A stretch of DNA of 64,000 bases from Sialis fuliginosa (lineage: Eukaryota > Arthropoda > Insecta > Megaloptera > Sialidae): the NCBI GenBank assembly GCA_961205875.1, contig OY540811.1, positions 20,701,248 to 20,765,247 of the forward strand. The letters run 5' to 3'. Every line of letters starts with the position of its first letter. Within the stretch, counting starts at the first letter, position 1. The translations under genes and the position numbers were made by a program. The notes beneath the pieces are model-generated. The model worked only from the letters and a program-made list of their open reading frames with translations. It made no database searches and had not been told where the DNA came from. This document shows positions 32,701 through 47,700 of this stretch, piece after piece.

Positions 32701-35700
32701 TATAGTCGTAATAATTTTACATTTAAGTTAGCGTCTTTAAGACTCTGCTGATGATAGCATTGCTATTGAAACACATTGTAAGTCTAAACTTTTACAATTT
32801 TTAGAATTTGTATTTGATATATTTTTCTTTGTTTTATGTTTTACAATTATTTTTTAATCTTTAAAGCTAGGCAGTGAATTATACACAAATTAGTAAAGTG
32901 AATTTGTATTTTTTATCCACCTTAACAGAAATGTGTAAATATTTATGAACACAGATTATAAGTATAAGTGTATATATCAGAACTAAAAAAATGAACTGGA
33001 ACTGAAGGAGAGTAATTAAGAAATGACAAAAATAACATCATTTACCTTTTATTACTTGCGTAGATGTTGTGTTGCCAAGGGGATGCTAACAATAATGAAG
33101 AATCATTTTCTTCCAAACGAGCTAGGAGTTGTAATGCAACACTTTCTGCAGCAGCACGATTTTCAATTGTAACTAAAATATCATGAAGAAAATAATTATA
33201 TAAAAATTATGAAGTCAATCTAGTATAAACAACAAAATCAAATCATAAAATAAACAGCAAATTTCGTTCATATCTCATCAATAATTCATAGAAATCCAAT
33301 GGTAGTCACTCATTTTAAAGAAAAAAAATATTAAAATGATAAAACATTAAATAACAAATATAATTAATTTTTTTGATCAAGTTTAGTGATTCAATAAATA
33401 AATAAATCTACATGATTGGCTACTTAAAAAAAACATATAATAACTATAACACTTACTTTCATTAGATGAATCCAGAGCTAATTCTGTTTCTAAAAGAGCT
33501 AAAAGAACATCATAAGCTTCTATTGCACGATCACTAAGTCCTAAAGCAGTTCTAAGAGCAACAGCATTAGATTCGTATTTGCCACATAATAAAGTTAATC
33601 TAGAAAATAGAAAAAAAGTATACAAAAATATGAAAAACAAATAAATAACATCAGACTTAAAATATATAATAAATTATCAACATATATGTATTTCTTAATA
33701 TCAGACATAATAAATTAAATAATTCTTTAATTAATTCTTCGTTATCAAAAAAAATAATCATGTTTTGATTAAGAAAATTATTTCCTGAAATTAAATCAAA
33801 GTAACATATAGGTATAAAAATGTATTCATACCTATCACAATTAGCCTTACAGTCATTCAACGTCAATGTCAAAACAGTATTCTGAGATCGCAAATTATCA
33901 AGTTTAGCTGCCAGCCTGTGTATTTCTGTTTCATAAGCCTGTTCATCATTTTTCTGATCCGTACTAAGATTCTCTTGAACTTCTGATTGACGTATCATAT
34001 CACTAACTAAATGTTCTGCTATCTGAGTTGAACAAATTCCAGTCTGCGATAATTCCGAACCTAAATTAGGCCTTTCCGATAATGACTTTCTTAATCTCAC
34101 TCTTTCGGCCATTTTGGGTACGGCTTGAACTACACTATTTTCTATTTTACAATCTGATACTACTTCACTTTTAGACTTAAACGATTCTAGTTTTGGTGGA
34201 TTTTTATTAATTATTAAATTTTGATTTTGTGAACAAGAAGTATGGATTGGAACTATATTAGAAGATTTTACATGTGACTTAATATTAATTGCAAATATTT
34301 CACCATTCTGTACATCATTATGAGATATGTTTTGATCTACATTATTAAATTTGGGAGAAAATCTATCTACGCTAGTGATATTATTTTCTTTATTTTCATA
34401 TGATTCTAGTTGTGATTTTAACGATAAAATTTCAGCTCTTAACGTGTCAACTTCTTTTTGTAGTTGACCGTTTTGTTCTGTATCAGATCTTGTAGCTAGC
34501 TTCGGTTCTGGGAGCTCCAATGGGCTTTCAGGCATCTGGTAAAATTTTATTAATATTAAATATTTTAATAAAACTGATACAAAATACGATTTTTATTAAT
34601 CTTACCACTAATTTAGTTTCAGTATCAGACAGGTCATCTGCATAGGTCCTATCATTATCTGTAGGCTCCAATTCACTAACATCGAGTGGACAAGTTATAG
34701 AACCTTCATGAGCACTCGTTCCTATTTCTGTAAAAATTAATAAATTTATTAAAATAAAAATATAAATGATTGTTAATTTAATTTAAATCATTAATAAGAT
34801 TACGAATTATAATTTAACAATTATAACAGTTATAATATTCCATATACATATACATATATGTAATATTCACATTTTTAAAAAGCAAAAAAGAAATAACCTG
34901 ATTGTTCATCCTCTTCGACAATAGCCATGCTTCTTTGCTGATGAAGTTTCCGTGTTAATTCTGCTATCACAGAATGCAATTCTGTTAACTGTTCTTCATA
35001 GCGCTGACTCTGAGCTGCCAACTGTTGTTGTAACTTTTCCTGGAAATTAATATTAAAATTACTAAAAGAAATACATAATTTCACTATATCTAATATACAA
35101 AATACTATATCATAAATCAAGTGGTCCCAATTAATTTTTATCGTGGTTTTATTAGAAATAATTTACTCATAATGGTTCAGATTTAACAGTAGATAGGTAT
35201 GTCAAAATAATGTTGCATTTAGACCAAAAAGACAAAACAGCAACACGTTCTAAAAAAAGAAACACTTAGTATTTAAAAATGTGTACGGTTTGTTGCTGTT
35301 TTGTCAAAAAAACACCGTATTGCTGTTTTATCTATTTGGTTTAAACTACTTTAAATAAGACATAACATATAAGAAAGTCCTGTGGCACCAATAGCCTTTT
35401 TTTATTTTGTTTACTTTTCTAATAAAATACTCTGGTACTGGACTTAATCACAATGGCAAGTAAACAATTTTTTATATATGAATACAATAAGTCACTACCT
35501 ATATCTAGAAGTCGAAAAGTTCTAATTCATATCTGGTCATCAAGAAAGTTTAAAATCTTAAATAAAGTAATCATGTTCTTAATGCTCGTACATTGAAAAT
35601 AAATTTAAATAAAACAACCATGTGCGTATTGGGCACGCACATGATAGGGTTTCGTGTCATTTTCAATACGATTTATAAAAAGAGTTAGTTCAAAATTTAT

Positions 35701-38700
35701 CACAAACTATTGCTACAGTGTTCATTATAATTTTCATTGAAAGTATTACTTAAAAGCTACATTCTGGAATTTTTTCAGATTTTTTGAATTAACAGTTTAG
35801 AAATTAAAGGGAGGGGGCGTTCTGATAATGACATTTAGGGTTGATCTAGACTATCGTGCCGGTCCCACTCCAATAAAATATAAATGTACAATAAACAATG
35901 AAATCATTCACACTATAGGTATCGAGCCATTCTCGGTCCAATCACGCTCCAATCACAATAGCCTGGATCGACCCATAAAAGGAAATATATCGTGACTGAA
36001 TGGTTAAAATCAAAAGCTCTGTAAACATTTTTAGGAAGGGGGTCCAAAAAAATTTTTTTTTAAAACCTTATCATTTCTGTTTTAGGTTTATCAATCTACG
36101 TTTGTATAACAAATTTTACCTTAATCGGTATAAAATTTATATATAGACAGACAGACAGACGGACGGAAAGAGTGAAACTATAAGGGTTCCTAGTTTTCTA
36201 CGGAACCTAAAACGGAATTTATATTCAGAATCCATTAATCATCCATAGATAAACATAGAAAATTCAATTCTACCAAATAAGTAAATTTTCCAAACGACTC
36301 TTTCAACCGAGTCTTTTACAAATCTAACCAAATGCAATCATAAAATCGGAATAGTTGAAAAATAAAATAAAAATGAAGCTACCACAACAGATAACAAATA
36401 AAAGATGATGCATCCTACTATAAAATATGAAATACCTACAAAGGTATTACACGTTGTCATAAAGTAAATATGCATAGTAAATAACACACTGCTCCGGATA
36501 TTCAATAGGACAAAGCAGCGGAATTGAAAGAATAGATACAGAAGATGCATAGAAACAAGTTGACACTAGGGATGAATGCTATTTGAAATGTGAAATTTTT
36601 TTTGAGTGAAATATTTGAATCTCACACAATAAACTATACACTAGGTAGTATTTTTTTTTCGGTCCCATTGGTCTATGTATTAGTTTTGGATCAAAAGTTA
36701 ATTGTCCCAAAATTTCAGACTCGTAGATCAAACTTGTGAATGCCGCAAACCGAGTCTTTTTCCAATTTGATTAACATGGGAAAAATTACTTTTTTACTCA
36801 CGTGTGAATATCTCATTGAAAAATGTTTTTTTGAAAATTTCTCAGAGCGATATTTTGTAGAGAATTAAATGCTCAATTCGTAAATCTAGTAATATTAAAG
36901 ATATGTTTGTTTAAAAATAATCATAAAAATTGAATTTTACTTTTTATGATAATGTTTAAACGAACATATCTTTAAAAATACTGGATCTATGAACAGAACT
37001 TGGGATCTTTTTTGTAGGTTTAATTCTCTCTAATATGCTACTGTGAGAAAATAAAATAAATACATTTTTCAACGAGCTATTCACTCATAAGTAAAAAAAG
37101 TCATTTTTTCCATATTAATCAAATGGAAAAAAAAATCGGTTTGCGGCGTTCACAGATTTGATCTACGAGTCTGAAAAGCTAAAACATAGACCAATGGAAC
37201 CAAAAAAATGTGCAGTTTTCTTGTTAGTTTTTGGTTGATTCTTATAACTAATAATTACATTAAATAACAAATTATACGCAGTATGAATTTGTCTTCACAT
37301 TATGGTTGTTAATTCAAAAAACCGATTGATTATAATAACTTAAAAAAAAACACCGTGACTAATTATATGCACTGAATGCAGTATGCGTCTGTCTTTCGTT
37401 AGAGCTGTTAACTCCGTGATACTTTAACGAATAGCCACGTCTGCTGGTGACAGTGCGCCACGTGCTCGCCGAGCTAGTATGGATTTTCCGCAAGCTATAT
37501 ACACACAGAGCTATATAACAAACAGCTCAACACGGTTCTCATATAACCTCCTGACCCATTTACAAAAATCAGCTGTATATATTTTAACCCGGCAAATTTA
37601 ATTAAATATTGAATGTGTACCGCGTGAAAGGTAATTTATTAAAATTACATTATACACATTTTCAGCCCGAGTTTTATGGAAATAAATTCGGCACCGTCGA
37701 TTATTTGTACCCATACATATTAACATCATTATTTTTATATTTGGGGCTATATCTACAATAGAAATAAGTGTTAGGATATTTTAATAAAATCTATACATGA
37801 ATTCAAATTCACATTAATTTTGTTAATTCCATGGCGTTGTCACATTACATTTCAAAATAAAAATTTATTTCTATAGTATTAAAGACCCCTCCATACCCCC
37901 TCCCCCCTCCCGACAATTTATAAAAAAATTATCTTGTTTATATATTTTCTAGAATTTAGAAAATGGTATTTTATACATAAATTTCACGTAAGTATAAAAC
38001 AATATTATTTATTTTAAATGAACATTTTTAATACCCTCGCCATTAAGATAAAACCTCCAACAATAAAATTTAACTCATTTTACAGTAATACATATAAAAC
38101 ATTAAAATATATACATTACACATACAAGAACATAACGTTATCATTGGATTAATCTCCTACTATGAAAGTAATTAGTTTGGAAAGCGGCGAAATGACTTTT
38201 CGGCGGATGCAGAAAATGCAGCTTCGCATTTATCTGAGAAAGCGATCTGTTTTTCTTGTGCCATATTACAAAATCAATAACTAGATATAACAGCATTGTG
38301 TATATGTGTTCATGCATGTAATTCGTGTTGTTTCTGTTTGGTAATTGCGGGTCTTCACAATATACCTGACGATTAACCCTTCACGATCTAATTACTTTCC
38401 ATATGTGTACTTTGGTGCTATAAATTTTCATTGTTTGTTTAGTATACGAATATGATATTTCAAATATTCAAGAATTGTTTTATATTGATTATTAATTAAT
38501 GTACCTACCTATTGTAATGTATAATTATTTATTTTATTATTTTTACAGTATGAAATCTGCTATCGTTTATCGAGAAATTTTCATCAGAGAAAAATTGGCT
38601 CACAGTTCGTAAAAGTAGCAACCTGAGCGTTTCATTAACACAAAAATGGCCTTAAGATGATGATATATTTATTAACACTATTATGTAAGAAGTATAATTT

Positions 38701-41700
38701 ATAGTCTTTTATTTTTCTGGTAGCGTTTTGGCACACATTGTAATGTGATTTATTTTTATGTACAATAATAACGGTTAAAATTTAACGATTACTTTTTTTT
38801 ACATAGATAATATGTATGTCTTGTAAGATACCTATTACATAATTCAGATTACCTTTTGATTTATACATATCCATGTAAACAAATAAGTCCTGAGTGACTG
38901 ACTCATCAATGCCCAGTTCAAAACCTTTGGATCTAGAAAAGGAGTGGAATTTTATAAGTGTCGTCCCTTTATCATGACGTAAGCACTAAGCACCTATAAA
39001 GAAGGGATTTTCCGAAACTCAACTTCTAAGAGGGTGAAAAAGGAGTCAAACTTTTTTACTTTGTTTCGTTTATTTATACATTATACATATTATAATTTGC
39101 GTAAAATTTTTTTATATTAAAATAAAAATACACGTGTTCGCGATTTTCAAAGATCAATCCAAATATTTGTAAAACAATAACCCATAAAAACCGTATACCT
39201 AATAAGTATAGTATTAGATTTTATAAATTATATAAAAGTTGATAAAAATTAAAACAACTCGGGCAAAGCTAGTTTCTGAAATACATAAACATAATCTTAT
39301 ATTGTAGCTAACTTTTCGGGCTGTTGTCCACGTTGTCGTATTTTTAAACTTGACGTTTCGACTCTCATGTCGGAGTCTTCTTCAGAAGTGATTCTGTTTG
39401 TTTTTTGATTCAGTTTCAGAATCATTTCTGAAGAAGACTTTGACATGAGAGTTGAAACGTCAAGTTTAAAAATACGACAACAGCCCGAAAAGTTAGCTAC
39501 TATGGACAACGGCCACGAAAGCCTACAGAAGAAAATAATCTTATATTATATATATTATATAATATATTTTTATAACATAATAAAACGTTATTAAGACATA
39601 CTTTAAACTCTTCAAACAATAGCCATTTAATCGGTTTATATAATCGGGGATCTTCAGTGAGATTGTTTTGCCGCTTCATTAACCGGATATACCTATATTG
39701 TTAGAATGTGAAACAATATTCTGATGGGTGGAGAAAGAAAAACTATACATTTAAAACTGAAAAAAAAACTTATACAATAGTTGGCAAAGGAATTACTTGA
39801 AGTTACTTATTAAAATCAGGCACTATGAAAAAGTACTTGAGGTATCAAGTACTTTTAACTATTTTTAAATGTACTTCAAGCATCAAAATATACTTGTATT
39901 ACAGTATTAATCTGATATTTAGTTAATATTATAATACTCAATTTTTAGATGAGTTCACTAAATAATGATTTTCTTCATATTATGTTATATTTATATATGT
40001 GTCATAGAGACATGAGTGGGCCTAAGTATTTCACTGCCTCGGGTGAAATAATATATCTGTGTACGGAGTGAGTAAAGAAAAGTACGCCTTAGATAGGGTT
40101 ACCATTCGTCAGGATTTTGCCTGACATGTCAGGCATTTTGTAGTTATGTTAGGCTCAGGTCAGGCTTCGAGTAATGTCAGGTATTTTGATTTAAGTAGAC
40201 ATGCTATTATATTGTCGTACACGGAACACCAGTTTGACGCATGTTTTTTATTATTCAGGCGTTGTATGATATTTAAAAAAAAATGGTATCCCTTTTCGCT
40301 AGGACTTTCAAAAAATAACTTTGTTCAGTAAAAATGATTTCGGTCACATGCAATGTATTTTAAATAAAATACTCATTATATTTTAAACAATTGAACTTTT
40401 TTGCGGAGAATCGTTTAACCTTTACATCAATCCACCACTGTACAAAAAATACATAATAAATTATATTTAAATATGTATTGAATCCGACATGCTTGTGTTC
40501 AAATATAATATATTGCAAACGAAAGGATTGAAAGTTTTTATCAAGAACTTTATTATGTAAATGCTTTCTTCGTTGAGTTTCTTTTACAATATAGAGTTTT
40601 TACACAAAACGCATTTGTAGAGATATGAAAAATATATATGGAGAGAAATAAATACAGTCCTTTGACAGGAAACATGTCTCGTTTAAGGCGATTATTTACG
40701 AGTTTGGTTAAAAATATTACTGAAATTACTGAATATGTAACGACGTTAATAATACGGATTCAAGTAAGTATAACATTTTTCAACTTGAAAACTATACTAA
40801 TGTAAGCAAAACATTTTAAATTTAGATTTATGTATGTGGATTTCTATTTAGTTGGAAGAACTTCGTAAAATATATTCAATAAATAAGGAAAATCACATTA
40901 TTATTGGATATTATAAATTATATTATATTTTGTCGTATATAAATTGTCGCATTTAAAATTTAATTTGCAGAAAAATAATATGGACGACAGATTAGTAGCA
41001 ATAAAAAAATAGTTTTTTGTACATAATACATAATTTTCTTATAAGTACTTAATTTAAATTGGGATTATTTATTTTAACTTCGGAAATTCGAAATCCTTAA
41101 TATATTGGATAACTCGACTTTTTTCGTTCTCCGTACATTAGTCATATACTCCGGGGAATGTGGACATCCCTTTTACTTTTGCCCTAGAGATTTAAGGGTA
41201 ACATTGACAATGTTATATTAGTCTTCCACCATTTTTCATTGTCTTAAATTTAACAACGTTTTTTAAGTTCCTAACTTAATTTTTTGTATACTTCTCTGAT
41301 ATACGATCCAAGAGAAGTTTTTATGTTGAATTATATTATTGTGAAGAAGCAGATATTTGGGTAACTCTGCTTGTGGCTATTTTAAAAACATTACAAATGT
41401 AATAACGTGCAAACCTCTGTCACAAATTTTTCCATACGATGTTTTTCAGATGATATATGATATTTATAAACCGTTTGTCATCGAAAAGGTCAACCTTAAT
41501 ATTAAAATTATTAAAAATATTTGAATATAAAATAAATACCATTTTATATTCTTCCGTGTTTATTTATATTGGAGCTATTTACAGGCCAAAGTACAATTTC
41601 ATTTGTCGTGCAGTATTTCGGAGGAAGCTACGTATGGATGTCATAATACATTTTTTTAAATTTAAATGTGTATGTATGCGTTATATTTATTTTTACAAGT

Positions 41701-44700
41701 ACTTCACAAAACTGTCAATAACAATTTGCTATCACTAACTATCGTGTGCTTTTAGAGTTTTTTTTTATCAAAAGTAGAACAAAATGTATTTAGGTATTTG
41801 AAGTTTTGATAGATTAGGGCCCCCTATCAATTATTATATTTTAAAATTACAAAATATGTTTGATATCTGAATAGCTCAGTTTAGTTTGTTATTTAAAAAT
41901 AAACAATTTTATGTTGGATATTGGATTACATGGGCTTAAAATTAATTGAGGTATTATAAATTATTACGGTAGTAGAATCTATGCATGCACCTAAACATAA
42001 GTATGTAGTACATGCTTGCACAATGTACATTATATACTACAAGTAGGTATCATTGGTTAGTAGACTGCGAGATTAAATAAGCTTATCCTGTTGTTTAAAG
42101 ATGAAATATTTCTTTAATTAAATAAAATGCGTGTTTGTAAAAAAAACACAGTGCATTGTGACTGTATGTTGTTATAATGATACTATAAAACATATTACAC
42201 ACTTGTAAGTATGTGGGTATGTTCATTATACCTACATTATTTGTAATGGATATAAAGAATAACAACAGCTGCCAAAGCAGGTTACATTATGTTTTATTTA
42301 TGAATTACATTTACGAATACGGTCTTCATTTTCAATCAAACAAATTTTATTTTACTTTATAACTAAAATATGTAAAGTATTGTATTTTATCGAAATAAAT
42401 ATTTATTTTTAGTTTTAAGGTGGCCGTATATGTCCGGTTTTCGTTTCAGGTTCCTTGACGTGGTTACCGGATCAGGGAACCTGAAAGCCCGGAACATGTA
42501 CGGTTGATTGCGTTAGATTTTAACTTGATCAGTTCAGTAGTGTTAGTGAGAAAGACAACATGGACGACGACGAACTATTAGCAATTGTTTTCATACTGTC
42601 GCAAGTGAAAAAAAAAATTAAAAAGGTTATATAGGTCGCAGAGAATATATTTTAATATATCTATGAAATTTGATTAAAAATTAATTTAATTGTTTTTTTG
42701 ACATCGCCATTATCAATCCCGAATAAAATACTGATACACTGTCCACTATACCGATCTTCTCTCCAATATAAAATAATGAAAAAAAACCATACGTGTGCGG
42801 AGACCAGGGCTTTGAACCGGAACTGAACCGAAAACCGGAAAAACCGTTATTTTTTGCCGGAACGAAAACCGGAACAGAATCGAAATAAAAATATCGGTTT
42901 TTACGGTTCAGTACATGTTAAAATACGCGCGTTAACATGATCTTATTTCCCACTTCAATTGTCGTTCGGACCATCATACAAATACCATAAAATATTCTAA
43001 ATTATGGTAGAACATTTTTTTTAATACAAATAATTTTTTTTTTAATTAATCACTCGGAGCTGAACCGAAAACCGAAAAAACCGTTATTTTTTGCGGAACG
43101 AAAACCGGAACCGAACCGAAATATATTTTTTTGCTCGAACCGGAACGAAAACCGAAACGAAAAAAATAACGGTTCGAAGACCTGGCGGAGACCATAGCAA
43201 AAGCATGTTAAGTTCTCCTTCAGGTTTCCTGATTAAGTTTTTAACCGGACGAGTCAACCCGATGTATTTCGCCCGCGTCAGTTTCGTATGCACGGTTTCA
43301 AATTGTACCGTACGTGTGCGATACGCCATATGTTCCAATGCTATTTCGACCTTCAGGTTCCCTGATCCAGTAACCGCGTCAGGGAATCTGATACAGTAAC
43401 TGAACGTTTGCAGCCACCTTAATGGTAACACCCAGGGTTGCATTAAAATTAGATTTATTTGAAAAATTTATCAGTACAAAACATGTTTTTTTTAAATTGA
43501 AATTAAAATAATTTCATAAATTAAAACAAATTTAAAAGGTAATATAAGGTATTTTCTTTGTAATAAAAAAAACTGTAACTAATTGTAAGTTTGTTAGCTA
43601 ATACATGTTTTTATATTAAACATGGCTTCATTTCTGAATATCCAGTTACATTATATCCTTCACTGTGTAAGGATTATCAACTGGTAGAAATATGTTAAAT
43701 TAATAATAATGAAAGTAGGTATATCTTTAAATTAATTACATTAAATACTTACGCTTATATAAATAACCAATCATAATTTCAATCAAAAATATTTTAAAAT
43801 TAATCTTTATATGAAGTACCTACTCACGAGTTTTATTATAAGCAGAATTGACTTTTAATAAAAATTTGCATTGTATCGTTTTCAATTTCGTGAATTAATC
43901 ATCCACATACAGTGATTATATTTAATAATTTTTGTCGATGAATCATATTCAACTTACGGTAAACATTTAGTAGTAATTAGTTATTAATGAAGTATTTAGT
44001 ACTTTTTCGAATTTAAACCGTTTATTTGAAATTCAGTTTTCATTAATATGTATTACGTTTTACTCATAATCTGATGTGAAGGCAAATAAAAATATTTTAA
44101 AACTTCAATATTAAACCAGCAGATGGTGTTGAATGTTCATCTATCAAACCTATATTTAATATTAAACAAAATTTTAAAATGTTTTAAGTGAAAACCTTTT
44201 CAACTTAAATAAAGGATTAATTTTTTTAATGAAAGACTTATTTTTAGTATCAGCTTTTTAATTATATTTTATATATATTTAACTAGGTATCTCGCAAAAT
44301 ACAGCGGACATATTTAGAGTTTTCGAGGAGTTATTAGTTATTAGTTGAAAATACCTACACAAGTTATACCAATACCGGCCCGGACAAAAAGTAACAATTC
44401 GGTCCATATAAAGTGTCTAAATTAATTGTTAAGCGTATAGGCACCGACATTGAGAGAAGGGGGATGGGGATAATCGCCCACCTCGTCGTGATTCCATGGA
44501 GGATTTTAGTTTACTTATGCCCGGTCTCACCGCTCAAACTTATTTCTGTTCCTTAGTAAAGTGTTCCTTAGTCTTAAGTTGAACCTAAATTTTACGTCGA
44601 TCTCTCAGGTCATATATAGTTAGCCAAGTGTCACTTAAAGAACAATATTCTGGGGAATTTTGATTTTTGATGTACGTTGATATGATGCAAGTTTATAATT

Positions 44701-47700
44701 TGTTTATAATTTTGGTTTATGTCAATATAATTTTGAATATGAATTGTGGATTTGATTTGTACTGTAATTGTTATCCAAAAAATATTCAGTAAGTAATACA
44801 CGGATATATGTATCAAAAGCGATAAAAGAGAGGAGCGAGTTTCACGCAGGAAGATAAAATATTGCCTTTTTTGTATTTAAAATATATTAAATATATGAAA
44901 TTTCAAAGTATTATAATTTTTGTTATTTTTTATATTTATTAGTTTTAGAAATACTACTAACATGTCATATAAATATTCGAGTCTATTTTTCAAATGAGCT
45001 ATCATATCTAACACTGAAGGTTTTGTTAAACGAAACAGTTTTAAAAGGTTAATTTTGACATTTCGTGAAAATGATTAGTTATATCTATAATAAACTTGGC
45101 TTGATACCTATGATATCTGCATCATTGCCATTATTAATTTTATCAAAAATGTTTACAATATTCATTTTTGTGTACAGTTTTAAGGTTAAGTGGAACTAAA
45201 GTATCACTTTAACTAGGACTTAAATTTAGGTGATACTTAACGACTTAAGGAACACTTAAATCGTTGGTGCAACAATTTAAAATTTTTATGTGTTCCGTAA
45301 TCGCTAAGGTTAAGCGGTGAGATCGACCATTAGTATGTTATGATTTTCCTTCATTAAGTTGATATAATACAATATATTTATAATATTGATCAGCCTACCG
45401 GGCATTTGCCTGGTTACCCACTAGTCGTATCTGGGCCTGACTTACACATAATTATAATAAAAACTTCTGAGAAAAGATAGTATCTAATGTGTACAATATT
45501 TTTGTTTAATGTGTTTTCTTTTTGACAGGAACATTGTTAAACTTCCTGTTACTAAAGTTTTGGTAGTTTTACATTCCCGTAGACATAAAAATTCCATTTG
45601 CGGTGTACCTCAAAGCTTTGCTCGATCCTGTGTAAAAGAATATACATAAAAACATAATTAAAATACAAATAAATGCCAGTGAAGTTACACACTGCTTCAC
45701 AAAAGAGATGTCTGTAACCGGAAGCAAAATAGGCGTGCCCGGAAACTACCAAAGTGGGTACATTGTAGAACTACGTTCCGGTAACTCATCCGGGATGTTC
45801 ATTTCTTATCCCTCTTATAAAACTACAGACGTTTTTTCCCCGATTTAATGTACATATTGATTTTTCATAAATTTTCAAGTAATGGCCATGTTCCTGTATA
45901 TACGACGTACAGTGGCCTCTAAAATGATTTCGCATTTGATTAATGTTTCAAATAATGACTGCATATTTTTTTTTATATATGTAATGTAAAAAAAAAATAA
46001 TGAATAATGTAAATTATTCATTATACATAGAATGGATAACTTGTTGAACTATCGATTTGGTTTTTTTATATTACACATATTAATTAATTTAATTTATTTT
46101 TTTCTCCCGTAACATCATATAAAATTGAAAAGTATCACATATGTTAATAATAATGATAACATATGTTTAATCTTAAATTTAAAATCCAATGAAAAACCCA
46201 CCGGATGTCATATTTTATATTCAGTTCATTTTCTCCATTACCCTATAACCTACAAAACCAAGTATTCAGTTTAAAATTTCACATTATCTCGGAAAATAAA
46301 AAAATTGGTATTAAGAACACGTTCAAGAAATTACTCCACCCTATGTTGAAAACATCCAGACCCACGCATGCACACACACTTACAAATAGATATACAGACA
46401 CACACACACACACAATAGATATAATACCCACAAACATATACCCATACATACAAGTATACATACAGTGGTGGATCCAGAAAAAGGAACTATTAATTATTTA
46501 TTTTTAATTTATATTGCTGCCTAAAATATTAGGTTTACAAACAAAAATTATTTTCAACATTGCTTTCTCTGGAGTTCTCAGATAAAGTAATAATATAGAT
46601 AAATAAAATATATGTTAGACTAGCGCTATCCAGTTTCTATTAGACAGGGGGGCAATGTTCCTGTTTTAATTTTTTATTTTTTACGAGTCACAAGTACGGT
46701 TTCATGCCGAAATGAACTGATTACCTAACCTCGTTTTGTATCATCTGAAACCCTAGACCCCCTAGAGCAGATGCAAGTAAACATTAATTGTATGCTTCGA
46801 ATTTGGATAATTATATACAAAAAAAATGGCATAAATCTCATTTGATTCCTTCCATATACATAAATATTTTTAAATAATAACAAATTAATTGTCATGTAGC
46901 TACATGAACATTGTTGATATAACGACATCGTTCTCACATTTTATTCCTTCTTAATAGCCTGACGATGATTCTGTGAATCGAAAGCTTGCGAATATTTATT
47001 CTTCAAAAAATTTTAACGTTTAGACAATTAATTTGTTATTATTTAATATTATTAACGTCACTATAATATATCATCATAAATATTTTTTTATACATGCCCC
47101 TTTTTAAGTAAAATATTAACTGCATTAAATAGCTATTTAAATTATTTAAGAGCACTCTAATCCCCCCCTGCATTGCGGGATTCGTCGTACAATAGTTACG
47201 CCACTGACACACACTCACACACACACACACACACTCGTAAGAAAACTAGTTGTGATATAGGGTGACCGTTTTCCACTCTCATTTATACTGGAGACAATAA
47301 CATAGATAAACGAGTTCGACAATTGTGATTGATGATAAGGATTTCGACACTTTCTGGCCAATACTGAAAAGGGTAGGTACTCAATGTACGAATACACTAA
47401 TTTAAATATTATGTTTTTCATATAGATGGAACGATGAAAGTGTACATTGATAATAACAATTTTATACAGGAAGTTCACCAAAATCGAGTGATCATTACTA
47501 ACTTTGTTATTATTGGAGTTAGAAGATCGGTTAAATGGGCAAAGTATCAGTATTTTTTCCGGGATGAATAATGGCGGTCTCAAAAAAAACAATTGAATAT
47601 CGACTTTCAGAGATTATTATATTTCAATATATCTCTAAAATTCGGTATTCAATTGTTTTTTTGAGACCGCCATTATTCATCCCGGAAAAAATACTGATAC

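Noticed and set aside
43091-43443. Two overlapping frames of about 100-119 codons
   Set aside because: They run through the AACCGG simple repeats of the nested hAT and the end of the Harbinger-like element and match no protein pattern.
46205-46507. 100-codon frame rich in His and Thr
   Set aside because: Its distinctive part is the CA microsatellite; no splice or start context.
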